DNA of 64,000 bases from Spirochaetota bacterium (GTDB lineage: Bacteria > Spirochaetota > B62-G9 > DRHN01): positions 27,682 through 91,681 of the forward strand of contig JAFGTF010000041.1 in NCBI GenBank assembly GCA_016934265.1, in the 5' to 3' direction. Positions 15,196-24,648 of the stretch are shown here, in pieces. Positions within the stretch are counted from its first letter, which is position 1; every line of letters begins with the position of its first letter. Both the position numbers and the translations under genes were made by a program. Under the pieces are notes generated by a model. That model did no database searches, was not told the origin of the DNA, and was given only the letters and a program-made list of their open reading frames with translations.

Positions 15196-17988
15196 ATGTC
15201 CTATGACGATACTCTCTTTCTCCCGAAAACGGGCTTTCCCATGCGGGCGGGACTCACGAAGAAAGAGCCCGTTATTCTCGAGAAATGGGAGAAGGAGAAG
15301 ATATACGAAAAGATACTGAAGAAACGCAAGGACGGCGAGGTGTTCATTCTCCACGACGGGCCGCCATATGCGAACGGCAAGATACATATCGGCACCGCGT
15401 ACAACAAGGTGCTGAAGGACTTCATTGTGAAGTTCAAGGCGATGACCGGTCACTTCTCTCCATACGTTCCCGGGTGGGACACCCACGGGCTGCCGATCGA
15501 GACCGAGGTGATCAAGACACAAAAGCTGAACCGAGACCAGCTTTCGCCGATTGAATTCCGGAATAAGTGCAAGGAGTTCACCTCCCGCTATATAAAAACG
15601 ATGACCGCGCAGTTCAAAAGGCTAGGGGTGCTCGGCGCATGGGACGACCCCTACATCACCTTCCTCCCGGCGTATGAGGCCAAGCAGATCGAGATCTTCG
15701 GCGAGATGGCGAAAAAGCGCTATATCTACAAGGGGCTGAAACCGGTATACTGGTGCACCTCCTGTGTAACCGCGCTTGCGGACGCGGAGGTCGAATATCA
15801 AGACCACACTTCGCCTTCCATCTACGTCCGCTTCCGGGTGAAGGACGGGTTTGCTCGCTACGACGAGATGAAGGACGCCGGCGTCGTCATATGGACGACC
15901 ACCCCGTGGACGATCCCGGGCAACACCGGCTGCGCGCTGCATCCCGATTTCAGCTACACGCTGTTCGAAAGCGGGGACGAACGCTACCTAGTCGCCACGG
16001 AGCTTTTAAAGGATTTCTCCGCCCGTACGGGCATAACGGTCGACAAAACGGTGGCCGTCTACAAGGGGACGGACCTCGAGGGGGTCGTGCTTCGGCACCC
16101 GTGGATCGATCGCGATTCGCCCGTGGTGTTCGCCGACTACGTGACGCTCGAAACCGGCACCGGCATCGTCCATACCGCGCCGGGCCACGGTCTCGAGGAC
16201 TACGAAACGGGGGTGAAGTTCGGTCTCGACGTCGTGTCCCCCCTCGACAACCTCGGCCGGTTCACCGCCGAGGTGCCGAAGTTCGAAGGCCTTTTCTGTC
16301 ACGATGCGAACCGTGATATCATCGGGTACCTCGACGAAATCGGCGCACTGCTCGGCACGGGCGAGCTCACGCACAGCTATCCGCACTGCTGGCGCTGCAA
16401 GAACCCCGTCATCTTCAGGGCGACGGAGCAGTGGTTTACCTCGATAGACGGTTTCAGGGAAGACGCGATCCGTTCCATCGACGAAGTGTCATGGTACCCC
16501 TCCTCGAGCATCAACCGTATCAAGTCGATGGTGGAAAACCGTTCCGACTGGTGCATCTCGCGCCAGCGTATCTGGGGCGTCCCGCTTCCCATCTTCTACT
16601 GCTCCGAATGCGGAAAAGAGATCATCAACGATGAAACGCTTGCAGTCGTCGAAGCGCTCTTTTCAAAAGAGGGCTCCGACAGCTGGTGGAAAAAAAGTGC
16701 AGAGGAGATCCTGCCTGACGGGTTCTTGTGCCCGCACTGCGAGGGATCCCGCTTCACGAAGGAAAAGGATATCATGGACGTATGGTTCGATTCCGGGACT
16801 TCGCACGCCGCGGTGCTCGAAACCAGGCCTGGTCTTAGGTGGCCCGCGGACCTGTACCTCGAAGGCTCCGACCAGCACCGCGGGTGGTTCCAGTCTTCCC
16901 TCCTCACCGCCGTTTCCGCCCGCGGGAGAGCCCCCTATCGAAACGTGCTCACCCACGGGTTCACCGTGGACGGCGAGGGCAAGAAGATGAGCAAGTCGCT
17001 CGGCAACACGGTCGACCCGGAGGAGGTGATCAATAAGTACGGCGCCGACATACTCAGGCTGTGGGTCGTCTCCTCCGACTACTCCGTGGACGTCAGGGTC
17101 TCTCCGGAGATCCTCGTCCAGCTCGTCGACGCCTACCGCAAGATCAGGAACACGATACGTTTCATGCTCGGCAACCTCGCAGGCTTCGACCCGAAAAGGG
17201 ATACCGTGGAGCCCGAAAAGATGGAGCCGATCGACCGCTGGCTCCTTCAAAGGTTGCAGGAGTTCAAAAAAAAGGTGCGCGGCGCTTACGACTCATGGCA
17301 GTTCCACACGATCGTGCAGGAGACCACGGGATTCTGCAACATCGACCTCTCTTCGTTCTACCTCGATATTACGAAAGACAGGCTCTACTGCTCCGGCCCG
17401 ACAAAAAAGAGGAGGTCTGCGCAGACCGCCGTCCATATGGTGCTCTCCGTGCTCCTCCGGTTTCTCGCTCCGATCCTTTCGTTTACCTCGGAAGAAGCGT
17501 ACACCGCGCTGAAGGACGAGGTCTACATCCCGGCCGGTGTTACCGCCGAACAGAGCATCCACCTCGAAGATTTCCCCGTATCCGACGAATCATGGGAGGA
17601 TCCTTCCCTCGCCTCTGTCTGGAAGACGCTCATCGAGGTACGGCGGGACGTGCTCAAACCGATCGAGGCTCTCAGGGAGCAAAAGATCATAGGACACTCG
17701 CTGGAATCCACGGTCGCCGTCTACGCGGACGGCGACACCCATGCCGTGCTGTCGAGAAACATAAAAGAGCTCGCCCCCCTCTTCGTCGTCTCCGAGGTCT
17801 CTCTGTACGAGAAAAACCGGGTTCCGGAAGGCGCGTTCAAAGGAGAGGTCGTCGACGTCGCGGTAGAAAGAGCGGCGCACAAGAAGTGCAGCCGCTGCTG
17901 GCGGTACCTGGAGAGCGTCGGGAAAGACCCGCAACATCCCGAGCTCTGTAAAAGATGCAGCGGCGTCGTCTCCGAATATTACAAATAG
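15196..17988 (+). CDS. ileS: Isoleucyl-tRNA synthetase
   Basis: 930-residue class I aminoacyl-tRNA synthetase that charges tRNA-Ile, with an editing domain for misactivated valine. Seen: PPYANGKIHIGT (HIGH motif with Thr in the last position, about 50-61), the WTTTPWTIPGN editing-domain signature (about 232-242), HGFTVDGEGKKMSKSLGN with KMSKS (about 590-607) and a C-terminal zinc knuckle CSRCWRYLE ... CKRCS. Length matches the bacterial short form. The ATG has AGGTGG six nt upstream. No lspA follows, although that neighbour is common elsewhere. Confidence 0.97.
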   Translation: MSYDDTLFLPKTGFPMRAGLTKKEPVILEKWEKEKIYEKILKKRKDGEVFILHDGPPYANGKIHIGTAYNKVLKDFIVKFKAMTGHFSPYVPGWDTHGLPIETEVIKTQKLNRDQLSPIEFRNKCKEFTSRYIKTMTAQFKRLGVLGAWDDPYITFLPAYEAKQIEIFGEMAKKRYIYKGLKPVYWCTSCVTALADAEVEYQDHTSPSIYVRFRVKDGFARYDEMKDAGVVIWTTTPWTIPGNTGCALHPDFSYTLFESGDERYLVATELLKDFSARTGITVDKTVAVYKGTDLEGVVLRHPWIDRDSPVVFADYVTLETGTGIVHTAPGHGLEDYETGVKFGLDVVSPLDNLGRFTAEVPKFEGLFCHDANRDIIGYLDEIGALLGTGELTHSYPHCWRCKNPVIFRATEQWFTSIDGFREDAIRSIDEVSWYPSSSINRIKSMVENRSDWCISRQRIWGVPLPIFYCSECGKEIINDETLAVVEALFSKEGSDSWWKKSAEEILPDGFLCPHCEGSRFTKEKDIMDVWFDSGTSHAAVLETRPGLRWPADLYLEGSDQHRGWFQSSLLTAVSARGRAPYRNVLTHGFTVDGEGKKMSKSLGNTVDPEEVINKYGADILRLWVVSSDYSVDVRVSPEILVQLVDAYRKIRNTIRFMLGNLAGFDPKRDTVEPEKMEPIDRWLLQRLQEFKKKVRGAYDSWQFHTIVQETTGFCNIDLSSFYLDITKDRLYCSGPTKKRRSAQTAVHMVLSVLLRFLAPILSFTSEEAYTALKDEVYIPAGVTAEQSIHLEDFPVSDESWEDPSLASVWKTLIEVRRDVLKPIEALREQKIIGHSLESTVAVYADGDTHAVLSRNIKELAPLFVVSEVSLYEKNRVPEGAFKGEVVDVAVERAAHKKCSRCWRYLESVGKDPQHPELCKRCSGVVSEYYK

Positions 17989-18579
17989 CGGTACTTAGTG
18001 CAGCGCTTCTTCACCCCCCATTCTACGGAATACAAAATTTACATTTCCCGTAAACCCTACGGGCGGTCCGCTGCCACGAAAACCTTGTCACCGTTTGCAG
18101 CAACCGCTCGGATTTTTTCGTAAATTCGAAAATCTTCACGGATTTACAAATATTCCGACTGTTTTTCACAGATGGGGTGTTATCAATTTTTAGTGAGTAA
18201 TTGACCATACGCTGCGTTCTTTGAACGCTGCAGTTCTTGGTAATTATCCATATATAATATTTTATTGAATACTGTTATTACGGCAATAGCACTTTAAAAT
18301 TCGTTGTATAAAACAGATTGAGGTTTTCTAGTATAAATACAGAAATGGGACAAAAAGAAAGCAAACTAAAGAGCTTTTACCCTTTGTCCTATTACTAATT
18401 CGCGTGATTGATAATCATATATCAGCAACGAAATTGGAGAAGATCCTAATTTAGAAATATTCATCCCTCTATATATCAGCGACCGGCAATCTATTCGCAA
18501 AGAGCCGATTACCGTATCGTTGCCGGCGAAAACCCTTCGGATCTTTAAAACCGGGCAATCCGAATGCCCCCAGAGAAGG
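17989..18579. other. 591-bp gap between ileS and comEC
   Basis: AT-rich compared with the flanking genes. I see no gene: short frames (for example 18366-18635 on -) have no family features. A hairpin CCCGTA/TACGGG at 18047-18063 lacks a T-tract, and GCGTTC-TTT-GAACGC lies at 18214-18228. Positions 18446-18467 share a 22-bp stretch (one mismatch) with 29184-29205. Confidence 0.4.
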
Positions 18580-20142
18580 TCACCATCGTCGTACAGCCCT
18601 GCCCGCGGCGGCGTCCCCCCGCTCAATAGTTTCACGTCTCCAAAAGAGCAGATAAAAAAGAAGGGTGATCGCGACCCAGTAGATGGGGATGACCGCCCGG
18701 GGAAATCCGTCCACGGCGATGGGCGGGGCGGCCGCGAAGAAAGACGCGATCCTCAATATAAGGGTGACGACGACGAGATTGCTCTCCGCGGCAAGCACGG
18801 CGAGCGGCATGAATACCGGATAGAGAAGCAGGTAGCAGATCTCGAGCGCGAGCGACAGCCCGGCGAGGGGTACAATCGGGACGTTCGCAAGGAGATTGAC
18901 GTACGGAAAGCTGCCGAAAAAGGCGAGCAGTACCGGAAGAATATAGAGCTGAACGGAAAAAGAAACAAGAAGCAGCGATACGAGATGGTCGACCGCCTTG
19001 AATCGAAAGACCGCCGTCCGTGCAAGAAGTCTTCTCAGCGGGGGAACCAAGAACAGGATGCCGAAAGTTGCGGAAAATGAGAGCAGAAAACCGGGCCCGA
19101 AGATAACGAGCGGGTTCAGCACCCACAAAACGACGAAGGTGAGGGCGAGCACGTTTATATAGTCTTTGTCCCTGTCGAAGAAGAAGAGCGCAGTACCGCA
19201 GAGTACCATGAGGGAGGCACGCCTCACGGACGGCGAGTCGCCGATAAACAGCATGTAGAAGAAGGTGGCGCATCCCACCGCCGCATAGATCAGAACCGTC
19301 GGGAGCCTTACCGAACGAAGCAGCAGGAATATGAAGAAGCCGATGAATCCGACATGGAGGCCGGAAACGGCGAGGATGTGAAGGGTCCCGCTTCGTATGA
19401 AGCGCTCCATCACCTCGGGTGGTACTGTTTCCCTGTTTCCGGTTAGGAGCGCGGTCGCGAAATCGCTCTGCGGGAAGAACAGAAGCGCGCGGTTTACACC
19501 CGTGATATACCGTTTCAGCCTGTTCGAGACGCCGTAGAAACCGTGTTTTCGGGTTTCCCTCTCGATGGTGAGACCGGACGCATGACCCTCGAAGACCGCC
19601 TGGATTCCCCGGCTCTGCAGATACCGGGCGTATCCGTCCCACTCAGCCGGGTCGAGCAAAACGAACACCCCCTCCGTTTTCACGACCGCACCGCGTTCGA
19701 GACTTCCCCTCGGTACGTTTTTCGGTACACCGACATTGAACAGCACCCGGGCCGAAGCGGGATACGCCGTTTTGTCCGCCGCCACCACGCGCGCCGTGTA
19801 CTGGAGCATACGCCCCCCGCGCTTCACACTCGAGTCCGAAACGAGCTTCAGCGTCACCCGAGTCCTCCCTTGAGGAAAGGGTACGGGCCGTATCCTCGAT
19901 TCCGTATATAGAAAAGACAGTGCGAAGACGAGGACGACAATCATGACGGTCCCGGGAGCCCGGCGTTTCGACAGAAGGAACACGGCCCCTGAGGCATACA
20001 AAAAGAGCACTCCACAGGCCGCAATGAGGTTCGTCGCACACGTGAGTTCGAGCCTTGGCAAAAGGGCGCAGGCTGTGGCCGCGGGCAGCAGAAGCGCCGC
20101 CGTTTCGACAAGAGTGACCGGATGGAGATCTTTCACGGGCAT
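18580..20142 (-). CDS. comEC: ComEC/Rec2 family DNA-uptake channel protein (no beta-lactamase-like domain)
   Basis: Polytopic inner-membrane protein that passes single-stranded DNA into the cytoplasm during natural transformation. Seen: an N-terminal hydrophobic block and soluble region (DUF4131-like), then the competence domain with LLTGNRETVPPEVMERF and the hallmark HILAVSGLHVG (about residue 255), followed by many membrane helices. It ends soon after the last helices (520 residues), so the C-terminal metallo-beta-lactamase-like nuclease domain of long ComEC is absent. I prefer MPVKDLHPV at 20142, just past the hflX stop; a longer frame from 20238 would overlap hflX by 62 nt. Confidence 0.88.
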   Translation of the reverse strand: MPVKDLHPVTLVETAALLLPAATACALLPRLELTCATNLIAACGVLFLYASGAVFLLSKRRAPGTVMIVVLVFALSFLYTESRIRPVPFPQGRTRVTLKLVSDSSVKRGGRMLQYTARVVAADKTAYPASARVLFNVGVPKNVPRGSLERGAVVKTEGVFVLLDPAEWDGYARYLQSRGIQAVFEGHASGLTIERETRKHGFYGVSNRLKRYITGVNRALLFFPQSDFATALLTGNRETVPPEVMERFIRSGTLHILAVSGLHVGFIGFFIFLLLRSVRLPTVLIYAAVGCATFFYMLFIGDSPSVRRASLMVLCGTALFFFDRDKDYINVLALTFVVLWVLNPLVIFGPGFLLSFSATFGILFLVPPLRRLLARTAVFRFKAVDHLVSLLLVSFSVQLYILPVLLAFFGSFPYVNLLANVPIVPLAGLSLALEICYLLLYPVFMPLAVLAAESNLVVVTLILRIASFFAAAPPIAVDGFPRAVIPIYWVAITLLFYLLFWRRETIERGDAAAGRAVRRW

Positions 20143-20176
20143 TTCCCGTTTCAAGCCTCGGGAGGGCCGGTTGCCG

Positions 20177-21343
20177 TTAGACGGGAGACATCTCGTTCTG
20201 CTGGAGTAAAACGGAGGGTGAGCCGCAGGCTCTGGCAAGATGTAAGGCCTTCATCTCCTTGTACCGTTGAAGGAGGACATGCTTCATCGTATCGATGCCC
20301 TCTTTCGTCTTCGCCGAGATGACGACGTGGTCGTCATACCTGCTGAGTAAAAGCGCTTTGGTGTCCCTGCGCTCAAGCAGGTCGACCTTATTGAACACAT
20401 AGAGCACCGGTATTTCGGCCGCGCCTATCTCCTTCAGCACAGTATCGACCGCCTGTATGCGCTCCAGCGCGTCGTGGTTCGATATGTCCACCGCATGGAG
20501 CAGCAGGTCCGCCTCCTTCACCTCCTCGAGCGTCGACCTGAACGAATCGATTAGTGTCGGTGGAAGGTCCTTTATAAAACCGACGGTATCGGTTACGAGC
20601 ATGGTGGTATTTTCCCCGAGCCATACCTCCCGCGTCGCCGGGTCGAGGGTCGCGAACAGCCTGTTTTCCGTAAAGAGGGACGAGTGGGAGAGAACGTTGA
20701 GCACGGAAGACTTGCCCGCGTTCGTATATCCCACCAGCGCGGCCTTGAACTTCGACTGCCTGTTCTTCCGCATGGTCATCCGGTGCTTGCTCACAGAAAC
20801 GAGCTCCGTCTTGATCTTGGCTATGCGCTTTCTTATTCTTCTCTTGTCCATCTCGATCTGCTTCTCGCCCGGGCCCTTTGCACCGATTCCTCCCGCAATC
20901 CTCCCGAGATGGGGCCACATGTGCCTGAGCCTCGGCAGAGAATAGATCAGCGTCGCCAGCTCGACCTGCAGTTTCGCCTCTTTTGTACGCGCGCGCTGTG
21001 CGAAAATTTCGAGGATGAGCTCTGTACGCGGAACGATCCTCTTTTTTATGATATCCTTAAGGTTCCTGATCTGAACCGGGGAGAGCTCGAAATCGAGAAT
21101 CACCGCTTCGATATCGTTTTCCCGTGTAATCAGTCTGATGTCGCGTGCCTTGCCGCATCCGAGATAATTGGCGGGATCGATGCGCTCTTTTCGGTAGAGC
21201 CGCTGTATAATGGGTCTGAAACCTGCGGTACGGGCTAAAAGCTCGAGCTCCTCCAGCGAGGATTCGTCCTTCAGGACTGATCTTCTGTCCGTGTTCAGTC
21301 CTACTACGATAGCGGAAGTACCGCCCTTTGTTTCTATTGGCAT
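20177..21343 (-). CDS. hflX: Ribosome-associated GTPase HflX
   Basis: 388-residue GTPase that binds and rescues or splits stalled ribosomes. Seen: N-terminal HflX domain (VGLNTDRR; FELSPVQIRNLKDI), the conserved glycine-rich linker RIAGGIGAKGPGEKQIEMDKRRI (broken here for length: GGIGAKGPGE then QIEMDKR), then G1 GYTNAGKSSVLN, G3 DTVGFIKDLP and G4 NKVD. No Shine-Dalgarno sequence precedes the ATG, and a promoter -10 box lies only 11 nt before it, so the mRNA may be leaderless. comEC follows 34 bp downstream. Confidence 0.95.
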   Translation of the reverse strand: MPIETKGGTSAIVVGLNTDRRSVLKDESSLEELELLARTAGFRPIIQRLYRKERIDPANYLGCGKARDIRLITRENDIEAVILDFELSPVQIRNLKDIIKKRIVPRTELILEIFAQRARTKEAKLQVELATLIYSLPRLRHMWPHLGRIAGGIGAKGPGEKQIEMDKRRIRKRIAKIKTELVSVSKHRMTMRKNRQSKFKAALVGYTNAGKSSVLNVLSHSSLFTENRLFATLDPATREVWLGENTTMLVTDTVGFIKDLPPTLIDSFRSTLEEVKEADLLLHAVDISNHDALERIQAVDTVLKEIGAAEIPVLYVFNKVDLLERRDTKALLLSRYDDHVVISAKTKEGIDTMKHVLLQRYKEMKALHLARACGSPSVLLQQNEMSPV

Positions 21344-21354
21344 AGGCTAGTAAA

Positions 21355-21382
21355 ATAATAAGTGATAGGCATGGAAAATCAA
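21355..21382 (-). promoter_or_regulatory. Candidate promoter of hflX, nearly leaderless
   Basis: On the - strand TTGATT and TATTAT are 16 nt apart and the -10 box ends 11 nt before the hflX ATG, leaving a 5' leader of only about 4-5 nt. Confidence 0.45.
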
Positions 21383-21393
21383 GGAAAAAAATT

Positions 21394-21422
21394 TTGACAA
21401 AGGCCCCCATACACGCTACCAT
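21394..21422 (+). promoter_or_regulatory. Promoter of the comEA-like gene, leaderless
   Basis: A perfect TTGACA and TACCAT with a 17-nt spacer; the -10 box ends eight nt before the ATG at 21431, so transcription should start at or within two nt of the start codon. No ribosome-binding site is present in between. Confidence 0.6.
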
Positions 21423-21430
21423 TTGTCCTG

Positions 21431-21802
21431 ATGACAGGTACACAGAGATACGCAGCACTGTTCATCATAATTGCACTCGGCACAGGCCTTCTTTTTCACT
21501 CACTTGGACGATACAGGTGGTACGAAAACTTCGTAGATGTGGGCTACGAGACGAAAAATATCGGTACCGAATCGGTAAATGGTACTACCACTTCAGCCGA
21601 TAAAGTAGAAAAGATCGATGTTAACAGTGCGGGCGTAGGCGAGCTTACTCTTCTTCCCGGAATCGGGAGGGAGACCGCGCTCAGGATCGTGGAGTACAGG
21701 GAGGAAAACGGCGCATACGGAAGCGTGGAAGAACTGATCAACGTCCACGGTATCGGTCCGAAAAAGCTTGAAAAGATCAGGAAGTATGTTACGATAGAGT
21801 AA
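21431..21802 (+). CDS. ComEA-like membrane-anchored helix-hairpin-helix DNA-binding protein
   Basis: 123 residues: an N-terminal membrane anchor (YAALFIIIALGTGLLF), a short linker, and a tandem helix-hairpin-helix domain with KIDVNSAGVGELTLLPGIG and INVHGIGPKKLEKIRKY, the ComEA pattern. ComEA binds double-stranded DNA in the periplasm and hands it to ComEC. It diverges from hflX-comEC, which supports the assignment and suggests a minimal DNA-uptake pair. There is no Shine-Dalgarno sequence; see the leaderless promoter. Alternative: one of the many HhH proteins of unknown use. Confidence 0.85.
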   Translation: MTGTQRYAALFIIIALGTGLLFHSLGRYRWYENFVDVGYETKNIGTESVNGTTTSADKVEKIDVNSAGVGELTLLPGIGRETALRIVEYREENGAYGSVEELINVHGIGPKKLEKIRKYVTIE

Positions 21803-22007
21803 CGATTGTCGGGGAATTATGTAATTTTCGGATACACCGGTTTGTAGCTATATTATAACTATATCTATAAATACCGGTTCAGAGTACGGTTCGTCGGTAT
21901 GGTGGATGCAAAAGAGGGGGCAAGTCGGCGGAGACCGCGGACTCTCCTGTGACTGAACCGCGTATTCATTTTCCGGAGGCGGGAAGCCGGTAAAAGAGGG
22001 GGCAGAG

Positions 22008-23147
22008 ATGGGCGACATCGACGACGAAAAGACGCAGTCTCCTTTCGACATTGAAAGCGAAGATGAAACAATAGCCCTGTCTATGGATGAGCTCGACGGC
22101 ATCTTATCCGAAGCCGAGATAGTGTCGGATACGCAAAAGAAGGGGCAGGCGGTCGCGGAAGAAGTATCCGAACCGGAAGGCGGCGAGCCGGGACTCGACG
22201 ACCTCGATCTCGGCGGTACGGAGGATATCGACCTCGATGATTCCGACCTCGGTGAGCCGGGACTCGACGACCTCGATCTCGGCGGTACGGAGGATATCGA
22301 CCTCGAAAGCGCGGGCGATACGGGAAGCGGCCCCGAAGACGAGTTCGATATCAGCGGCGAAATAGACGAGCTTTCCTCCAAGGACCTCGAAGACATCGAG
22401 CTCGAGGTTGGAGACGTCGATACGATCGTCCAGGATCTCGAGGAGGAGCTGGAGCAGGAAGGCGAAATCGATATGCCGGGTTCCGAGGCGGAAGAAATTT
22501 CGATGGAAGACATGGGTACCCAACCGTCAGAGTCCGAAGAGGGGCCGCTCGACCTCGGCGAGGGTGAAGAGATCGGAGAGCTCGATCTCGACGAGCTCGA
22601 CCTCGGTGAGGATGAGCTCGGCGAGCCGGGAATCGAGGAAGACATCGAGGATATCGACCTGACCGAAGCGCCGGTCTTGGGCGAAAGGGACGAAAAACTG
22701 GAAGGGTTCGTGCTGGAAGACCAGGAGGCGTTCCGCGAGGCGGGAATCGAAGGAATCGAAGACGAGATAAAGGACCTGGAGCTTCCCGATCTGGAAGACG
22801 AAGAAATCGAGATGCCGGAGGACGAGTTTCAGCCGTCTCAACCCGAGGGGGAAGAAGCTTTGGAAGAACCCTCCGAGGAAGTCGTGCTCACCGCCGAGGA
22901 TGAGGAAATACTGAGCAAGGATATCGACCTGGAGGGGGAAGAGGTCGTTACGGTCACTGGAGAAGAGCTCAGTAGGATGGAAGAGGAGCCCGGCGTCGAT
23001 TCCGCGCTGCTTGATGAAGTTGCGGGCATCCTGAAATATATGGATACGCTCCTCGGCAATCTTCCGCAAAAGAAGATCAAGGAGTTCGCAGCCTCCTCTT
23101 ATTACGAGCGCTACAAGGACCTCTTCGAGAAGCTCGGCATCAAGTAG
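22008..23147 (+). CDS. Highly acidic repeat protein
   Basis: 379 residues very rich in Asp and Glu. N-terminus ALSMDELDGILSEAEIV and C-terminus VAGILKYMDTLLGNLPQKKIKEFAASSYYE are conserved-looking ends I associate with spirochaete proteins of unknown role; the middle is low-complexity acidic sequence. GEPGLDDLDLGGTEDIDL occurs twice (69-bp direct repeat at 22182 and 22251). No signal peptide or membrane segment, so probably cytosolic. AGAGGGGG precedes the ATG. Function not known; I do not assign one. Confidence 0.75.
   Translation: MGDIDDEKTQSPFDIESEDETIALSMDELDGILSEAEIVSDTQKKGQAVAEEVSEPEGGEPGLDDLDLGGTEDIDLDDSDLGEPGLDDLDLGGTEDIDLESAGDTGSGPEDEFDISGEIDELSSKDLEDIELEVGDVDTIVQDLEEELEQEGEIDMPGSEAEEISMEDMGTQPSESEEGPLDLGEGEEIGELDLDELDLGEDELGEPGIEEDIEDIDLTEAPVLGERDEKLEGFVLEDQEAFREAGIEGIEDEIKDLELPDLEDEEIEMPEDEFQPSQPEGEEALEEPSEEVVLTAEDEEILSKDIDLEGEEVVTVTGEELSRMEEEPGVDSALLDEVAGILKYMDTLLGNLPQKKIKEFAASSYYERYKDLFEKLGIK
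22182..22305 (+). repeat. 69-bp in-frame direct repeat
   Basis: A run of more than 50 identical bases starting at 22185 recurs at 22254, offset 69 nt (23 codons). The near-perfect DNA identity, including codon choice, points to a recent duplication inside the acidic coding region. Confidence 0.85.
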
Positions 23148-23272
23148 GCTTTTCTTTTTATCTACCCCGGCCGGAACACATATACACGGCCCGTTACGGA
23201 AATAATCCCTCGCCTGTTTCGGCTTTATCCGAAACGCCGGAAATCATTGCATCGCTAAAAAAAGGAACGCTG

Positions 23273-24199
23273 ATGAACACATATTTCTCGTGCCTGCCGT
23301 GTTTTATACGACAAGCGCTCGAGGCGGCACAGCTCGCCTCCGCGGATGAGAGGACGACGGAGGAAGTATTAAGGCGATCATTGAGAAGGCTTTCCGACCT
23401 CCCCTTCGATAAAACTCCTCCTCACATCGTTAAGGAGATACACCGCATCGTACGCGACCTCGTGAAACTGGAAGACCCCTACAAGGAGCTCAAGGTCCGG
23501 TACAATAAAATGGCGCTCGATCTCCTGCCCCTGCTGCGCGAGGCCGTCTCCGCTTCTGAAGACAGGCTCCAGACGGCGGCGCGACTTGCAGTCGCTGGGA
23601 ACGTCATAGATTTCGGGCACTTAAACTCGGATTTCGATATATCTCTCAATGAAGTCATCGAGGACTCGCTCGAACGACCCATCACCATCAACCGCACCGA
23701 GGACCTGCGGCTTGACCTCGAGCGGGCCGACCGCATCCTCTACCTCACGGACAACGCCGGAGAGATCGTTTTCGACCGGCTTCTCATCGAGGAGATAGAC
23801 AGGCACAACGAAAGAGTAATTCTCGGTGTGAGGGGTGTACCGATAATCAACGACGCAACCCTAAGCGATGCGCGTCAGGCCGGGCTGTCCGACATGGTTA
23901 CGGTGATGGGAAACGGGAGCGATGCGCCGGGAACCATCCTCGAGGAGTGTGACGGCCCGTTCAGAAAAGCGTTCGAGAAAGCGGACCTCGTCATCGCGAA
24001 AGGTCAGGGTAACTACGAGACTCTTTCCGAAACGCCGGGCAATATCTACTTCCTGCTCAAGGTGAAATGCCCTTCTATCGCGCGCGACCTCAGCTGCCGC
24101 ACGGGCGACATCGTAATAGCTAAAACGGATCATGCGCGGCATGCAAACGACGTACCGCCTCTCGCCATAGACGACACGCTCTCAGTAGGCCTTCCGTAA
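23273..24199 (+). CDS. DUF89/ARMT1-like damage-control phosphatase
   Basis: 308-residue protein of the metal-dependent DUF89 phosphohydrolases, proposed to clear harmful phosphometabolites. Seen: the N-terminal CxxC of the prokaryotic subgroup (SCLPCFIRQAL), the metal-site YLTDNAGEIVFDRLLIEE (about 158-175), VRGVPIINDATLSDA and the second metal region VIAKGQGNYETLS. AAAGGA precedes the ATG. It stands alone, with no operon partners that would point to a substrate. Confidence 0.88.
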   Translation: MNTYFSCLPCFIRQALEAAQLASADERTTEEVLRRSLRRLSDLPFDKTPPHIVKEIHRIVRDLVKLEDPYKELKVRYNKMALDLLPLLREAVSASEDRLQTAARLAVAGNVIDFGHLNSDFDISLNEVIEDSLERPITINRTEDLRLDLERADRILYLTDNAGEIVFDRLLIEEIDRHNERVILGVRGVPIINDATLSDARQAGLSDMVTVMGNGSDAPGTILEECDGPFRKAFEKADLVIAKGQGNYETLSETPGNIYFLLKVKCPSIARDLSCRTGDIVIAKTDHARHANDVPPLAIDDTLSVGLP

Positions 24200-24501
24200 A
24201 TACATTGGTACCGGATGTTTCCATGCGGATTCATGAGTTTTATGTTGCCCTTATTCTTCCAAATCGTCTCCAATAGAGGCACGAAACGCCGGGGTCTTTT
24301 ACCGATCGCTCTTTTTTGCCTCGCATCATATAACGAATTTCTACGCTCCCGTCTCCCTGTATGTCGTTTGAAATGATCCGATACTTCACGTGCGATCGAT
24401 CGGGAATCGACAAGAATTCACAGGTAAAGATCCGACACGGTTTGATTTTAAAAAATAGTTTTTCTCCAAAATAGTTGCAATAAATTATGGGAATAGTAAT
24501 C

Positions 24502-24632
24502 ATGACTGTGTCATTACGAGGCGTAAGACAACATCATCCGATGTTGTCTTTACTGCCGGAGGTAAAAATCGCCTATGGCTCAAATCGAGACTTTATGCCT
24601 CAATCGACGAAGTAATCTATTACTACAGTCAT
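24502..24632. repeat. 131-bp palindromic interspersed element with 8-bp terminal inverted repeats
   Basis: Bounded by ATGACTGT and ACAGTCAT. Inside are GTCATTACGAGG near one end, GAAGTAATCT near the other, and a perfect 11-bp hairpin AAGACAACATC/GATGTTGTCTT at 24525-24550. This resembles the GTCATTGCGAG...GCAATCT palindromic repeats scattered through many bacterial genomes. No coding content. Confidence 0.7.
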
Positions 24633-24648
24633 TTATTGTCCTTTTTTT

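Noticed and set aside
18047..18063. CCCGTA/TACGGG hairpin as ileS terminator
   Set aside because: Short stem and no T-tract on either strand.
18366..18635. 89-codon frame on - before comEC
   Set aside because: Overlaps the comEC 3' end, no recognisable motif and no clear ribosome site.
21848..22645. 265-codon Ser/Pro-rich frame on - opposite the acidic protein gene
   Set aside because: The serine runs are the complement of Asp/Glu codons; the acidic frame has a ribosome site and conserved-looking ends.
24240..24503. 87-codon frame on - downstream of the DUF89 gene
   Set aside because: No homology that I recognise, no ribosome site, ends beside the palindromic repeat; left uncalled.
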